A stretch of DNA of 64,000 nucleotides from Demequina muriae (GTDB lineage Bacteria; Actinomycetota; Actinomycetes; Actinomycetales; Demequinaceae), in contig NZ_JAUHQA010000001.1 in NCBI RefSeq assembly GCF_030418295.1, positions 2,232,001 to 2,296,000 on the forward strand, given 5' to 3'. The notes beneath the pieces are model-generated. The model was not told the DNA's origin. It saw nothing but the letters and a program-made list of their open reading frames with translations, and did not search any database. Of the stretch, positions 1 through 9,968 are shown piece after piece. A program made the translations under genes and the position numbers. The first letter of the stretch is position 1. The number at the start of each line of letters is the position of its first letter.

Positions 1-1
1 G

Positions 2-2278
2 GAGTCCAAGGGCAGCGCTGCGAGCGCCGATGCCGGCTCGACCGACGGCGGTGCGTCTCAGGACGCCCCCGCGAGTGAGCGTCGGACCAGCGGCAGTGCG
101 GCGTCGTCAGACGGTTCCGACAGCGGCAGCTCTTCCGGCTCGCAGGACCAGGGGTCCAGCGACGGACCTGACGGTGACGGCGACTCCGGAGACGGCAGCA
201 AGCGTCGCCGTCGTCGTGGCGGCCGCGGCCGCGGCAAGAAGCGCACCGACGGGGACGGACCCTCGGGCGACGACGAGTCGACCGGCAGCGACCAGGGTTC
301 GAACGCCGGCGACGACCAGGACGGCGACTCGGGAGACTCCGGCGACGACGACGGCGATGGATCGTCGAGGCGTCGCCGCCGCCGCCGTGGCTCACGCTCC
401 AGCGGCTCAGGCTCAGGCTCCGGCTCCAACTCGGGTGGAGGATCGGGTTCCAGCGCGAACTCCGGCGACAAGTCCGGTTCCGACGACCAGCTGCAGGGCT
501 CCACGCGTCTTCAGGCCAAGCGCCAGCGTCGCCGCGACAACCGCGACGGCCAGCGCCGCCGCCCCACCATCTCGGAAGCCGAGTTCCTGGCGCGCCGCGA
601 GTCCGTCAAGCGCGACATGATCGTGCGGGAGAAGGACCACCGCGTCCAGATCGCCGTGCTGGAGGACGAGGTGCTCGTCGAGCACTACGTGTCGCACCAG
701 GCGCAGCAGTCGATGGCGGGCAATGTCTACCTGGCGCGCGTGCAGAATGTCCTTCCCGGCATGGAGGCGGCCTTCGTCGATGTGGGCCGCGGTCGCAACG
801 CCGTGCTCTACGCGGGCGAGGTCAACTGGGATGCCGCAGGCCTCGAGGGCAAGCCGCGTCGCATCGAGCTCGCGCTCAAGCCCGGCGACACCGTGATGGT
901 CCAGGTCACCAAGGACCCGATCGGCCACAAGGGTGCGCGGGTCACGAGCCAGATCTCGCTGGCCGGACGGTTCCTCGTCTATGTGCCCGCAGGCGGCGTG
1001 ACCGGCATCAGCCGCAAGCTGCCTGACAACGAGCGCGCCCGCCTCAAGAAGCTGCTGCGCGAGGTGATCCCGGCAGACGCCGGCGTGATCGTGCGCACCG
1101 CAGCCGAGGGCGCCTCTGAAGACGAGCTGCGCGCTGACGTCGAGCGCCTCAAGCGCCAGTGGGAGAACATCCAGGCCGAGGCGAAGTCGAACAAGGGCCC
1201 CACGCTGCTGCGCGGCGAGCCCGACATGGCCATCCGAGTGGTGCGCGACATCTTCAACGAGGACTTCGAGTCGCTGACCATCCAGGGCGACGACACGTGG
1301 AACTCGCTCAGCGCCTACGTGGGACAGGTCGCACCCGACCTGCTGCCTCGCCTCCAGAAGTACACCGGAGACGGCGACCTGTTCGCCGACCTCCGTGTCG
1401 ACGAGATGCTCACCAAGGGCATGGACCGCAAGGTGTGGCTGCCGTCGGGCGGCTCCCTCGTGATCGATCGCACCGAGGCGATGACCGTCATCGACGTCAA
1501 CACCGGCAAGTTCGTCGGCAAGGGCGGCACTCTCGAAGAGACGATGACGCTCAACAACCTCGAGGCGGCCGAGGAGATCGTGCGCCAGCTGCGCCTGCGC
1601 GACATCGGCGGCATCATCGTCATCGACTTCGTTGACATGCTGCTCGAGGCCAACCGAGACCGCGTGCTGCGCCGGCTCATCGAGTGCCTGGGGCGCGACC
1701 GCACCAAGCACCAGGTCGCCGAGGTGACGAGCCTGGGTCTGGTCCAGATGACCCGCAAGCGCGTGGGCCAGGGACTGGTCGAGGCGTTCTCCGAGACGTG
1801 CGAGCACTGCAAGGGTCGTGGATTCCTCGTCAAGGGCGAGCCCGTCGCCGAGGCGACGGACAAGCAGCCGGAGAAGCGGCGCGGCAACCGTGGCGGCACC
1901 AGGACGGCCAAGAAGCAGTCGGGTGGTGACGACCACTCGCACGGCCAGGGCAAGGGTGAGACCCACGTTCTGGACGACCGCGACGAGGCACGCGCCGCCG
2001 TCAAGGCGACGCTGGCGTCGATCGCGGCGGCGGCCGAGAAGGCCCACCACCATGATGATGTCGACGCTCCCGCAGACGGCGCGGACGACAGCTCCGGCGC
2101 AGGGAAGGCGGCCGACGGCGATGCGACCGTCGAGCCCGTCATCGACCTTCCCGACCGCACGGATCAGGCCGAGTCCTCGGCCGACACGCACGACTCGCCG
2201 AGCCCCGCCTCCGATGTGGATGCGGCGCCCGGTGAGGACCACCCGACCGAGCCCTCCGAAGGGGACGTCCAGCCGTAG
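2..2278 (+). CDS. rne: Ribonuclease E/G, 5'-truncated by window edge
   Basis: Endoribonuclease of the RNase E/G family, for mRNA decay and rRNA processing in the cytoplasm. The reading frame is open from base 2, so the true start lies before the window; about 758 residues are visible. The first ~190 are low complexity (Ser/Gly/Asp with Arg-rich clusters), the disordered N-terminal extension typical of actinobacterial RNase E. The catalytic half begins near the ATG codon at 617: an S1-like domain, then VIDVNTGK (about 1488) and IIVIDFVDM (about 1615), which correspond to the two metal-binding Asp segments, and CEHCKGRG (about 1800), the Zn-link cysteines. A second acidic, disordered tail follows. 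ATG 617 is an internal codon, not the start: the frame upstream is continuous and codes for sensible sequence. Upstream of rplU as in most actinomycetes. Confidence 0.95.
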   Translation, partial: ESKGSAASADAGSTDGGASQDAPASERRTSGSAASSDGSDSGSSSGSQDQGSSDGPDGDGDSGDGSKRRRRRGGRGRGKKRTDGDGPSGDDESTGSDQGSNAGDDQDGDSGDSGDDDGDGSSRRRRRRRGSRSSGSGSGSGSNSGGGSGSSANSGDKSGSDDQLQGSTRLQAKRQRRRDNRDGQRRRPTISEAEFLARRESVKRDMIVREKDHRVQIAVLEDEVLVEHYVSHQAQQSMAGNVYLARVQNVLPGMEAAFVDVGRGRNAVLYAGEVNWDAAGLEGKPRRIELALKPGDTVMVQVTKDPIGHKGARVTSQISLAGRFLVYVPAGGVTGISRKLPDNERARLKKLLREVIPADAGVIVRTAAEGASEDELRADVERLKRQWENIQAEAKSNKGPTLLRGEPDMAIRVVRDIFNEDFESLTIQGDDTWNSLSAYVGQVAPDLLPRLQKYTGDGDLFADLRVDEMLTKGMDRKVWLPSGGSLVIDRTEAMTVIDVNTGKFVGKGGTLEETMTLNNLEAAEEIVRQLRLRDIGGIIVIDFVDMLLEANRDRVLRRLIECLGRDRTKHQVAEVTSLGLVQMTRKRVGQGLVEAFSETCEHCKGRGFLVKGEPVAEATDKQPEKRRGNRGGTRTAKKQSGGDDHSHGQGKGETHVLDDRDEARAAVKATLASIAAAAEKAHHHDDVDAPADGADDSSGAGKAADGDATVEPVIDLPDRTDQAESSADTHDSPSPASDVDAAPGEDHPTEPSEGDVQP

Positions 2279-2298
2279 CCGGCCCGGGCGACTCCGGT

Positions 2299-2328
2299 TT
2301 GACCGGGGAGGCCCGCAACGGGTACATT
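2299..2328 (+). promoter_or_regulatory. Candidate promoter for rplU-rpmA
   Basis: TTGACC at 2299-2304 and TACATT at 2323-2328 with an 18-bp spacer resemble a housekeeping sigma promoter. It lies in the 139-bp gap between rne and rplU and would give a leader of about 80 nt. The -35 sits inside a small inverted repeat CCGGT-TTG-ACCGG (2294-2306). Seen in sequence; promoter activity is inferred. Confidence 0.5.
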
Positions 2329-2417
2329 TGTACGTCGGCGCGAAAGCGTCAGGGCCTGCCTGCGCCCAGTGAGGCAGCGGCAGGAAACCAGACCATACGT
2401 AGAGGATTGTAGATTTC

Positions 2418-2726
2418 ATGGTGTACGCGATTGTGAAGGCCGGTGGCCGCCAGGAGAAGGTTTCCGAGGGCGATATCATCGTCGTCGACCGTCTCAAGGC
2501 TGCGGCAGGTGACTCTGTCCAGCTTCCCGCACTGCTGCACGTCGATGGTGACAAGGTCACCTCCGACGCGAAGGCACTGGCGAAGATCACGGTCACCGCT
2601 GAGGTCGTTCGCGACGAGCGCGGACCGAAGATCGACATCCTGAAGTACAAGAACAAGACCGGATACCGCAGGCGCATTGGTCACCGTCAGGACCTCACGC
2701 GCCTGAAGGTCACGGGCATCAAGTAA
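2418..2726 (+). CDS. rplU: 50S ribosomal protein L21
   Basis: Large-subunit ribosomal protein L21, 102 residues, the usual length. It starts [19 protein letters not shown] and ends with the conserved basic stretch [11 protein letters not shown] before a short tail. An AGAGGA-like Shine-Dalgarno lies at 2401-2406, somewhat far from ATG 2418. Followed 14 bp later by rpmA, the universal L21-L27 pair, presumably co-transcribed from the promoter at about 2299. Confidence 0.98.
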   Translation: MVYAIVKAGGRQEKVSEGDIIVVDRLKAAAGDSVQLPALLHVDGDKVTSDAKALAKITVTAEVVRDERGPKIDILKYKNKTGYRRRIGHRQDLTRLKVTGIK

Positions 2727-2740
2727 GCGAGGAAGCACTC

Positions 2741-2992
2741 ATGGCTCATAAGAAGGGCGCGAGCTCCTCGCGCAACGGTCGGGATTCCAACGCTCAGTAC
2801 CTGGGCGTCAAGCGCTTCGGTGGAGAGGTCGTCAACGCGGGCGAGATCATCATTCGTCAGCGCGGCACGCACCACCACCCCGGCAACAACGTGGGCCGCG
2901 GCAAGGACGACACGCTGTTCGCGCTGTCGGCCGGCACGGTCCAGTTCGGCCAGCGACGCGGTCGCAAGGTCGTCGATGTGGTGGCCGGCTAG
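2741..2992 (+). CDS. rpmA: 50S ribosomal protein L27
   Basis: Ribosomal protein L27, 83 residues; its N-terminal tail reaches toward the peptidyl-transferase centre. It begins directly with [19 protein letters not shown], so there is no cleavable N-terminal extension of the Firmicutes type. The conserved [17 protein letters not shown] and [17 protein letters not shown] segments are intact. GAGGAA precedes the ATG. A strong hairpin follows, separating rplU-rpmA from obgE. Confidence 0.98.
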   Translation: MAHKKGASSSRNGRDSNAQYLGVKRFGGEVVNAGEIIIRQRGTHHHPGNNVGRGKDDTLFALSAGTVQFGQRRGRKVVDVVAG

Positions 2993-3014
2993 TCCGACCC
3001 GCATCATTGTCTTC

Positions 3015-3049
3015 GTCAGGGGCGTCGCCGATATGGCGGCGCCCCTGAC
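3015..3049 (+). terminator. Stem-loop after rpmA
   Basis: GTCAGGGGCG at 3015-3024 pairs with CGCCCCTGAC at 3040-3049; the stem continues inward with TCGCC/GGCGG (one T-G pair) around a GATAT loop, about 15 bp in all. No clear T-run follows, so it may be a terminator, an attenuator or an mRNA end-stabilising hairpin between rpmA and obgE. Confidence 0.6.
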
Positions 3050-3082
3050 GCATATTCTGACCACCTCACGAAGGGAGGCGTC

Positions 3083-4606
3083 ATGGCCACGTTTGTGGAT
3101 CGCGTCACCCTGCATGTGACGGCAGGCAATGGCGGTCACGGAGTCGCGTCCGTGCACCGTGAGAAGTTCAAGCCGCTGGGCGGCCCCGACGGCGGCAATG
3201 GCGGCCGCGGCGGCTCCGTCATTCTGTGCGTCGACCCGCAGGTCACGACCCTGTTGGACTATCACCACGGCCCCCACCGCACCGCCGCGAGCGGCGGACA
3301 GGGCGCCGGCGACAACCGGCATGGTGCGAGTGCACCGGACCTGCGGCTGGGCGTGCCGAACGGCACCATCGTCAAGTCGCCGACCGGCGAGGTGCTCGCC
3401 GACCTCGTGGGCGAGGGCGCGGAGTTCGTCGCTGCGACCGGAGGCAGAGGCGGCCTCGGCAACGCCGCTCTCGCCACCGTCAAGCGCAAGGCCCCAGGCT
3501 TCGCGCTGCTGGGCGAGCCTGGCGAAGAGAACACCGTCCTTCTGGAGCTCAAGTCCATTGCGGACGTGGCGCTCGTCGGCTATCCGAGCGCGGGCAAGTC
3601 CTCACTGATCGCCGCCATGAGCGCCGTGCGACCCAAGATCGCCGACTACCCGTTCACCACCCTCGTGCCGAACCTCGGCGTGGTCGAGGCCGGCGGCACT
3701 CGGTTCACCATGGCGGATGTGCCCGGGCTCATCGAAGGCGCGTCAGAGGGCAAGGGCCTGGGCCACGACTTCCTGCGCCACATCGAGCGCTGCTCCGTGA
3801 TCGCGCATGTCCTCGACACCGCCACCCTCGAATCCGACCGCGACCCGATCCGTGACCTGCAGGTCATCGCGGCGGAGCTGCGGGCGTACAGCGGCGACGA
3901 CGCGATCAGCGGAGTCCCGCTCGCCGACCGCCCGCAGATCATCATCCTGAACAAGATCGACGTGCCCGACGGCCGCGACCTCGCCGAGATCGTGCGCCCG
4001 GATCTCGAGGCGACGGGCATGCCCATCTTCGAGGTGAGCGCGGTGAGCCACGAGGGACTGCGTCCGCTGTCGTTCGCGCTCGCGACGATGGTGACGGAGC
4101 ACCGCGCCGCCGCGCCCGTGCTCGAGCGTGCGCCCATCGTGCTGCGTCCTGCGGCCGTCGATGAGTCCGGCTTCACCGTCACACATGTCCGGGACGGCGC
4201 CGAGGACTACTTCCAGGTGCGCGGGCCCAGGGTCGAACGCTGGGTGCGCCAGACCAACTTCGCCAACGACGAGGCCGTGGGATACCTCGCAGACCGCCTC
4301 GCGAAGGCAGGAGTCGAGAACGAGCTGTTCCGCGCGGGCGCGGTGCCCGGCTCCGAGGTCGTCATCGGGCCGCGTCACGGCGGCGTGATGTTCGACTGGG
4401 AGCCCACGATGGGCACCGGCGCCGAGCTCCTGGGACAGCGCGGTTCCGATCTGCGCGTCGAGGACCACGAACGCTCGGGCCGTGCGACGCGCGCCGAGAA
4501 GCGAGCGGAGCACAAGGACCGCATGGACGCCAAGTCTGCGGCCCGCGAGGAGCTGTGGACCGAGCGCGACTCCGGGCACTGGACGGATCCCGCCAAGGAC
4601 GAGTGA
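3083..4606 (+). CDS. obgE: GTPase Obg/CgtA
   Basis: Essential ribosome-associated GTPase of 507 residues. Order of domains: glycine-rich Obg fold (residues 1-~158, with NGGHG and GGNGGRGG motifs), G domain with P-loop GYPSAGKSS (~166-174), switch region [21 protein letters not shown] (G3) and NKID (G4), then the Obg C-terminal (OCT) domain around [16 protein letters not shown] further charged ~70-residue tail is common in actinobacterial Obg. AAGGGAGG sits 6 bp before ATG 3083. Works in 50S assembly and stress control; directly upstream of proB. Confidence 0.97.
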   Translation: MATFVDRVTLHVTAGNGGHGVASVHREKFKPLGGPDGGNGGRGGSVILCVDPQVTTLLDYHHGPHRTAASGGQGAGDNRHGASAPDLRLGVPNGTIVKSPTGEVLADLVGEGAEFVAATGGRGGLGNAALATVKRKAPGFALLGEPGEENTVLLELKSIADVALVGYPSAGKSSLIAAMSAVRPKIADYPFTTLVPNLGVVEAGGTRFTMADVPGLIEGASEGKGLGHDFLRHIERCSVIAHVLDTATLESDRDPIRDLQVIAAELRAYSGDDAISGVPLADRPQIIILNKIDVPDGRDLAEIVRPDLEATGMPIFEVSAVSHEGLRPLSFALATMVTEHRAAAPVLERAPIVLRPAAVDESGFTVTHVRDGAEDYFQVRGPRVERWVRQTNFANDEAVGYLADRLAKAGVENELFRAGAVPGSEVVIGPRHGGVMFDWEPTMGTGAELLGQRGSDLRVEDHERSGRATRAEKRAEHKDRMDAKSAAREELWTERDSGHWTDPAKDE

Positions 4607-4641
4607 CAGCGCCCCGTATGACCGCACACGAAGGAGGCCCG

Positions 4642-5757
4642 GTGGAGGCCACGCGAGAGATCATCGCGCAGTCCCGTCGCATCATCGTCAAGATCGGTTC
4701 GTCCTCGCTCGCGGGCGCGGATGGCCGGTTGAGCGAACAGTCCGTCACGCGCCTGGCCGATGTGCTGGCAGGGGTGCGCGCCGCCGGCCGCCAAGTCATC
4801 CTGGTGACGTCGGGCGCGATCGCCGCCGGCGTGGGTCCGATGGGGCTGCCCGCCCGTCCCCGAGACCTGGCGACTGCTCAGGCCACCGCGTCGGTGGGAC
4901 AGGGGGCGCTGGTCGCTGCGTACTCCGCGGCCTTCGCCCGGCACGGACTCACGGTCGGTCAGGTGCTGCTCACGGCAGACGACATGATGCGTCGTTCGCA
5001 CTACGGCAACGCTCAGCGCGCGTTCAACCGACTGCTCGACCTCGGCGTGCTGCCCATCGTGAACGAGAACGACGCGGTGGCGACGGACGAGATCAGATTC
5101 GGCGACAACGACAGGCTCGCTGCCCTCGTCGCGACGGTCGCCCATGCCGATGCGCTCGTGCTGCTCACGGATGTGGACGGCCTGTACACGGCCGCGCCCG
5201 GGACCCCCGGGTCCGAGCGCATCGACGAGGTGCACGGCCCGGAGGACCTCGCGGGCATCGACGTGTCGCGGCGCGGCTCTGCGCTGGGCACGGGCGGGAT
5301 GATCACCAAGCTCGAGGCTGCCTCGATCGCCACGACGTCCGGCATCGCGGTCGTGCTGGCCAGTGCGGCCGATGCGGCATCGGCTGTGGCGGGCGACGCG
5401 GTCGGGACGCTCTTCCACCCCACGGGCAAGCGCGACACCACCCGGCTGCAGTGGCTCGCCCACGCGGCGCGCACGCGGGGCGCGATCATGGTCGACGACG
5501 GCGCGGTGCGCGCGTTGCAGGGGCGGCGCGCCTCGCTGCTCGCTGCGGGGGTCACCGAGATCCGCGGGTCCTTCGAGGCGGGGGAGCCCGTGGACCTGAT
5601 TGGGCCTGACGGCGCCATCGTCGCGCGCGGATTCGCGGGGTTCTCTGCTGCCGAGGCCGAGCAGATGCGCGGACTCAGCACCGACGCGTTGGGCGAGACG
5701 CTCGGGGAAGGCTACGCCCGAGAGCTCATCCACATCGACGACCTGGTCGTCATGTAG
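4642..5757 (+). CDS. proB: Glutamate 5-kinase
   Basis: First step of proline synthesis: phosphorylates glutamate to gamma-glutamyl phosphate. An amino-acid-kinase domain (VKIGSSSL near the N-terminus, [15 protein letters not shown] and FGDND) is followed by a C-terminal PUA domain from about residue 275. I place the start at GTG 4642, preceded by AAGGAGG at 4631-4637 (spacing 4), giving 371 residues, the family length. ATG 4618 is an in-frame alternative without a Shine-Dalgarno. The open frame extends further upstream but that part lies inside obgE. proA follows after 62 bp. Confidence 0.95.
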   Translation: MEATREIIAQSRRIIVKIGSSSLAGADGRLSEQSVTRLADVLAGVRAAGRQVILVTSGAIAAGVGPMGLPARPRDLATAQATASVGQGALVAAYSAAFARHGLTVGQVLLTADDMMRRSHYGNAQRAFNRLLDLGVLPIVNENDAVATDEIRFGDNDRLAALVATVAHADALVLLTDVDGLYTAAPGTPGSERIDEVHGPEDLAGIDVSRRGSALGTGGMITKLEAASIATTSGIAVVLASAADAASAVAGDAVGTLFHPTGKRDTTRLQWLAHAARTRGAIMVDDGAVRALQGRRASLLAAGVTEIRGSFEAGEPVDLIGPDGAIVARGFAGFSAAEAEQMRGLSTDALGETLGEGYARELIHIDDLVVM

Positions 5758-5819
5758 GCCCCTCGCTCGCGACCTGCGCTCACGATGCCGGGGCGAGCAC
5801 CGGGACTAGACTGGAGTCC

Positions 5820-7106
5820 ATGTCTGCCACCGCCGCCTCCATCGACATCGAGAGCGCCGTTCTCGAAGCCTGCCGGCGCGCCAAGGTCGCGTCCCGCGCG
5901 CTCGCGACCGCGACGCGGTCCACCAAGGACGCCGCGCTCCACGCGATGGCCGATGCACTGGTCGAGCACTCCGCGCGCATCGTCTCGGCGAATGCGGAGG
6001 ATGTCGAGCGCGGGCGCGAGAACGACATGACTCCTGGCCTGCTCGACCGCTTGGCTCTGACTGATGAGCGCATCTGCGGCATCGCAGAGGCGCTGCGGTT
6101 CCTGGCGGCGCTGCCGGACCCGGTGGGGGAGGTCAAGCGTGGATCGACGCTGCCGAACGGCATGAGGCTCATCCAGAAGGCGACCCCCATGGGTGTGGTC
6201 GGCATGATCTACGAGGCACGCCCGAACGTCACGGTCGACGCCGCCGGGCTCGCGCTCAAGTCCGGCAATGCGGCGGTGCTGCGCGGAGGCTCCGCTGCGG
6301 CGCGGTCGAACGAGGTCATCGTCGACGTTCTGCAGGGCGCCCTCCAGCAGGTCGGGCTGCCGCGCGATGCCGTCCAGTCGATCGATGCGTACGGTCGAGA
6401 GGGCGCGCGAGTGCTGATGAATGCGCGCGGACTGGTCGATGTGCTGGTGCCGCGCGGCGGACGCAGCCTGATTCAGGCGGTGGTCCGGGACTCGACCGTG
6501 CCGGCGATCGAGACCGGCGAGGGCAACTGCCATGTGTACCTCGACTCCTCGGCACCGGTCGCACGGTCCGTCGAGATCGTCGTCAACTCCAAGACGCACC
6601 GGGTGGGTGTCTGCAACGCCGCCGAGACCCTCCTCGTGCATCGCGACGCAGCCGAGCGCGTGCTTCCCTCCGTGCTCGCCGCCCTCCATGAGGAAGGCGT
6701 GACGCTGCATGCGGACGCTGCCGCATCGGCCCTTGCCCCGCAGGGCGTGCCCACCGTGCCGGCGACCGACGAGGACTGGGCGACCGAGTACCTGAGTCTC
6801 GACATCGCGGTCCGCGTCGTGGATGACCTCGACGAGGCCATCGCTCACGTGCAGCGCTACTCGACGGGACACACGGAGGCGATCGTCACCGAGGACATTG
6901 GGGCTGCCGAACGGTTCGTGAGCCAGCTCGACACGGCGGCCATCATGGTGAACGCCTCGACCCGGTTCACGGACGGGGCGCAGTTCGGCCTCGGCGCCGA
7001 GATCGGGATCTCGACGCAGAAGTTGCACGCGCGTGGACCCATGGGTCTCGCCGAGCTCACCACCACCACGTGGATCGCCTACGGCGACGGCCACATCCGC
7101 GCGTGA
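5820..7106 (+). CDS. proA: Gamma-glutamyl phosphate reductase
   Basis: Second step of proline synthesis: NADPH-dependent reduction of gamma-glutamyl phosphate to the semialdehyde. 428 residues, aldehyde-dehydrogenase fold; visible family segments are [20 protein letters not shown], the SNEVIVDVL region, [10 protein letters not shown], the catalytic cysteine in [13 protein letters not shown] and [21 protein letters not shown] lies 4 bp before the ATG, and a TAGACT -10-like hexamer just before that could give a very short leader. Same operon direction as proB. Confidence 0.97.
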   Translation: MSATAASIDIESAVLEACRRAKVASRALATATRSTKDAALHAMADALVEHSARIVSANAEDVERGRENDMTPGLLDRLALTDERICGIAEALRFLAALPDPVGEVKRGSTLPNGMRLIQKATPMGVVGMIYEARPNVTVDAAGLALKSGNAAVLRGGSAAARSNEVIVDVLQGALQQVGLPRDAVQSIDAYGREGARVLMNARGLVDVLVPRGGRSLIQAVVRDSTVPAIETGEGNCHVYLDSSAPVARSVEIVVNSKTHRVGVCNAAETLLVHRDAAERVLPSVLAALHEEGVTLHADAAASALAPQGVPTVPATDEDWATEYLSLDIAVRVVDDLDEAIAHVQRYSTGHTEAIVTEDIGAAERFVSQLDTAAIMVNASTRFTDGAQFGLGAEIGISTQKLHARGPMGLAELTTTTWIAYGDGHIRA

Positions 7107-7173
7107 CGACGGTGCAGGGACACGGCCCTCAACCGTGGAATAATCGACAGCCAAGCACACGAAAGGATTCACA

Positions 7174-7320
7174 GTGATCACCCAGGTGACGGAGACGGCC
7201 GAGCACGTCGTCAACGAGCTGCCCATCCCTGCCGAGGCGTTCGGGCTGCTGGCGTTCACGGGGCTCATGGCCCTGCTGTTCATCACCTTCGCCTTCCGGA
7301 GCGTCGGCACGCGTCACTGA
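7174..7320 (+). CDS. Small one-TM membrane protein between proA and nadD
   Basis: A 48-residue frame starting at GTG 7174 with GAAAGGA 6 bp upstream. The N-terminal half is soluble and acidic (VTETAEHVVNELPIP), followed by one hydrophobic span (AFGLLAFTGLMALLFITFAF) and the tail RSVGTRH. It stops 1 bp before the nadD start, suggesting coupled translation. From memory, small proteins ending SVGTRH occur at this place in other Micrococcales, so it is probably a real conserved gene; its function is unknown to me. Confidence 0.8.
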   Translation: MITQVTETAEHVVNELPIPAEAFGLLAFTGLMALLFITFAFRSVGTRH

Positions 7321-7321
7321 C

Positions 7322-7918
7322 GTGAGCGCACCGCAGGCGCGCGTCGGAGTCCTCGGCGGGACGTTCGACCCCATCCATCATGGCCACCTCGCGGCGGCCT
7401 CAGAGGTGTGCGCCGCCCTGCGGCTCGACCAGGTGCTCCTGGTCCCGGCCAACATCCAGCCGTTCAAGCGCGATCTCGACTTCGCTGATGCCCACCACCG
7501 CCTGGAGATGTGCCGGCTGGCGGTCGAGCGTGACGATCGCTTCGCCGTGAGTGCCGTCGACATCGACCGCGGCGGCGTCACCTACACGGTCGACACCCTG
7601 ACCGACCTGCGCGAGCAGCTTCCCGACGCGAGCCTGTACTTCATCACCGGAGCCGACGCCCTGCAGCGCTTCGACGAGTGGCGCGACGCGGAGCGCCTCA
7701 CCGATCTCGCGCAGTTCGTGGGAGTGACTCGGCCGGGCCATTCGTTCCCTGAGTTGGAAACTCCACACGCGTGGGTAGAAGTGCCGGCGCTGGCGGTATC
7801 CTCAACGGATGTTCGCCGTCGGGTGAGGACCGGTGCACCGATCCGTTACCTCGTGCCCCGCTTGGTCGCCGACTACATCGCGCAGCACGATCTGTATGCC
7901 GGAGGAATCGATGACTGA
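7322..7918 (+). CDS. nadD: Nicotinate-nucleotide adenylyltransferase
   Basis: Makes nicotinate adenine dinucleotide from NaMN and ATP in NAD synthesis. 198 residues with the nucleotidyltransferase signature GGTFDPIHHGH (HxGH) near the N-terminus and SSTDVRRRV near the C-terminus (family ISSTxIR). GTG start 1 bp after the stop of the small membrane protein; its stop overlaps the ATG of the following gene by 8 bp. Confidence 0.97.
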   Translation: MSAPQARVGVLGGTFDPIHHGHLAAASEVCAALRLDQVLLVPANIQPFKRDLDFADAHHRLEMCRLAVERDDRFAVSAVDIDRGGVTYTVDTLTDLREQLPDASLYFITGADALQRFDEWRDAERLTDLAQFVGVTRPGHSFPELETPHAWVEVPALAVSSTDVRRRVRTGAPIRYLVPRLVADYIAQHDLYAGGIDD

Positions 7919-9968
7919 CGAGAGCCGCCCGCTGTCGCGGCGGGAACGCCGCGAGCAGGAGCTTCGCGACGCTGCCCGCCCCGCGGACGACACCGACGCC
8001 CTGCAGGGCGCGCCGATCTCGGAGTCCATCCCCACCCACTCTCCTGACGGCCGAGTGCTGACGCGACGCGAGCGGCGCCGGCTCGAGCGCGCGCGCCAGC
8101 CCATCGAGACATGGACTGCGGAAGAGGAGATGATCGCCACCGGTCAGATTCCCGCGATGACTCCCGAGCGGATCGCTGAGCAGGAGCGGATCGAGCGCGA
8201 GAAGGCCGAGGCCGCCCAGCGCGAGGCCGAGGAGCTCGCTGCCGCGGACGCCCTTGCCACCAGCTCCGCCGACGTCTCGGCGCCGTCAGCCGAGGATCTC
8301 ACGCACGACGCACCGTCCGCGGACCACGCCCCCCACGAGTCCGAGCAGACGCCCGATGCATGGCAGTCCGAGGGCCTCGAGGAGTCGACGGACCATGAGC
8401 CCTCAGAGGATCACGCGTCCTCAGACGATCACGAGACGTCGGACGACGACAGTGCCGCATGGCGGCCCGTCGCGACCGAGGACGCAGAGCCGCAGCCCAC
8501 GGTGCCGCTCCGCACCAGCCTGATCCCCGCCCCAGCCTCGGCGGACGCAGACGCAGGCCTTGACGCTGACGAGCACACAGACGCCGACGAGCCCACAGAC
8601 GCCGACGAGCCCACAGACGCCGACGAGACCGCAGACGAGCCTGAGGCCCCCAGCCACGCGCCGTCTCCCGCTCACGCGCCGTCGGCTCCCCAGGTCGAAT
8701 CGGAGGCGCACGGCGAGTGGGCGGCTGAGGCCGATGCGGCACCTCGAACTGACACGCCCAGTCATGCCGACTCCGCGCCCGAGACCACGTCCCCCGAGCA
8801 CGACGGCGGCCACGATGACGGGCCAAGCGGCGAGCCAGACGACGAACAGGTGCCTCCCGCCCCCGCGTCGGTCCTGGGCATGCCTCCGGGCATGTCGCCC
8901 GAGATGTTCGCCGCGCTCTTCCCGCCTGGCTCCCTCCAGCGTCGTCTGATGGAGCAGCAGGCCACCGACCAGGCCGAGCCTGCCGTGGACGAGCCGACGG
9001 TCGAAGACCCGGCCGAGGAGATTCGTCGCCTGACGCGGCAGGCCGTCGCCGGGATCGACGCCGCCAGCTCGCGCCGGTCCGTGTCCTCGCCCCCTGACGC
9101 CGATCCCGCCACTCAGTCGGCCGCCGAATCCGCCGCCCACGCCGTTCTGCCACACGCGTGGGGCCCTGCGGCGGGCGAGATTGCGCCCGAACGCGATGCC
9201 GATGTCGAATCGACGCCATCATCGCCGAGCGCTCCGCAGGCGGCGTTCCCCGACCCAGTGCAGTTCCCGAGCCCAGCGCAGTCCCCAAACTCAGCGCAGC
9301 CGTGGGAAAGCTCCGCGCCCTCCGCGCCCACGCCGTGGGGCGAGCCGGCGACCCAGGACCAGCCGCACGACCCTCCGCACGCATCGTCGAGCGACGACGA
9401 GCCGTCTCACCAGGCGCCCGTGTCACTCGACGAGGCTCCGTTCGACGCGATCATCGGGCATCACCCCGGCACCGCCGCTCTCGACGAGGCGTCGACGGCG
9501 TCCGCCGAGATGCACCGGCCGGCCTTCCACTCCGTGTCGGCGCAGCCGCAGCACGGGGCAGCCGACCGCGTGCCCGACGCCTCGGCGCAGCTCGCACCGC
9601 ATTACGCCGCCTTCGACGTCCCCCAGGGGTCCGTCCAGGCGCCCGAGCAGGCCGAGTCGCCGTGGGCGGCACACCCGCTCATGAGCGTCCAGCGCGCCGC
9701 TCCCGAGCTGCCGGAGGTGCGGCCCTCGCAGAACATCCCGCAGCCGGATCTGAGCAGCGTCCGACGGCCCACCTTCGCGCCGCAGTCCGGCGGCATGCCG
9801 TCGATCGAACCCGTGCCGACAGGCCAGATCGAGGTGCCGCCACGCGAGCGTCCCGATCTGGAGGCCGACGGCGGCCCACGTCATTTCAAGTGGGCTCATC
9901 TGGCGGTCTTCGGTGCCGTCGCCTTTCTCCTAGGAGTAGTTGTGTGGAACGTCGCGGTGAAGCCCTGA
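7911..9968 (+). CDS. Long acidic, disordered protein with C-terminal TM anchor
   Basis: 685 residues starting at ATG 7911, which has GGAGGA 4 bp upstream inside the nadD end; upstream in-frame codons belong to the nadD region and are unlikely to be used. The N-terminus carries two related basic motifs, LSRRERREQE and LTRRERRRLERAR, then a charged helix (PERIAEQERIEREKAEA), then about 500 residues rich in Asp, Glu, Pro, Ala and Ser with a short Asp-Ala-Asp-Glu-Pro-Thr repeat. One hydrophobic span (LAVFGAVAFLLGVVVWNVAV) ends the protein, so it is predicted to be tail-anchored with the bulk cytoplasmic. A gene of this kind sits between nadD and rsfS in many actinomycetes; I do not know a function. 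Confidence 0.85.
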   Translation: MTDESRPLSRRERREQELRDAARPADDTDALQGAPISESIPTHSPDGRVLTRRERRRLERARQPIETWTAEEEMIATGQIPAMTPERIAEQERIEREKAEAAQREAEELAAADALATSSADVSAPSAEDLTHDAPSADHAPHESEQTPDAWQSEGLEESTDHEPSEDHASSDDHETSDDDSAAWRPVATEDAEPQPTVPLRTSLIPAPASADADAGLDADEHTDADEPTDADEPTDADETADEPEAPSHAPSPAHAPSAPQVESEAHGEWAAEADAAPRTDTPSHADSAPETTSPEHDGGHDDGPSGEPDDEQVPPAPASVLGMPPGMSPEMFAALFPPGSLQRRLMEQQATDQAEPAVDEPTVEDPAEEIRRLTRQAVAGIDAASSRRSVSSPPDADPATQSAAESAAHAVLPHAWGPAAGEIAPERDADVESTPSSPSAPQAAFPDPVQFPSPAQSPNSAQPWESSAPSAPTPWGEPATQDQPHDPPHASSSDDEPSHQAPVSLDEAPFDAIIGHHPGTAALDEASTASAEMHRPAFHSVSAQPQHGAADRVPDASAQLAPHYAAFDVPQGSVQAPEQAESPWAAHPLMSVQRAAPELPEVRPSQNIPQPDLSSVRRPTFAPQSGGMPSIEPVPTGQIEVPPRERPDLEADGGPRHFKWAHLAVFGAVAFLLGVVVWNVAVKP
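8562..8633 (+). repeat. Four 18-bp in-frame tandem repeats
   Basis: Units at 8562-8579, 8580-8597, 8598-8615 and 8616-8633 follow GACGCCGACGAGCCCACA; the middle two are identical, the outer ones differ at two to three bases. They encode DADEPT-type hexapeptides in the acidic region of the tail-anchored protein, so copy number could change in frame. Confidence 0.9.

Noticed and set aside
413-2677. 754-residue open frame antisense to rne and rplU
   Set aside because: Composition is that of a shadow of a GC-rich gene; the sense frame encodes clear RNase E motifs.
8299-9426. Long antisense frame in the acidic protein gene
   Set aside because: Arg/Pro-rich low-complexity shadow without start context or motifs.
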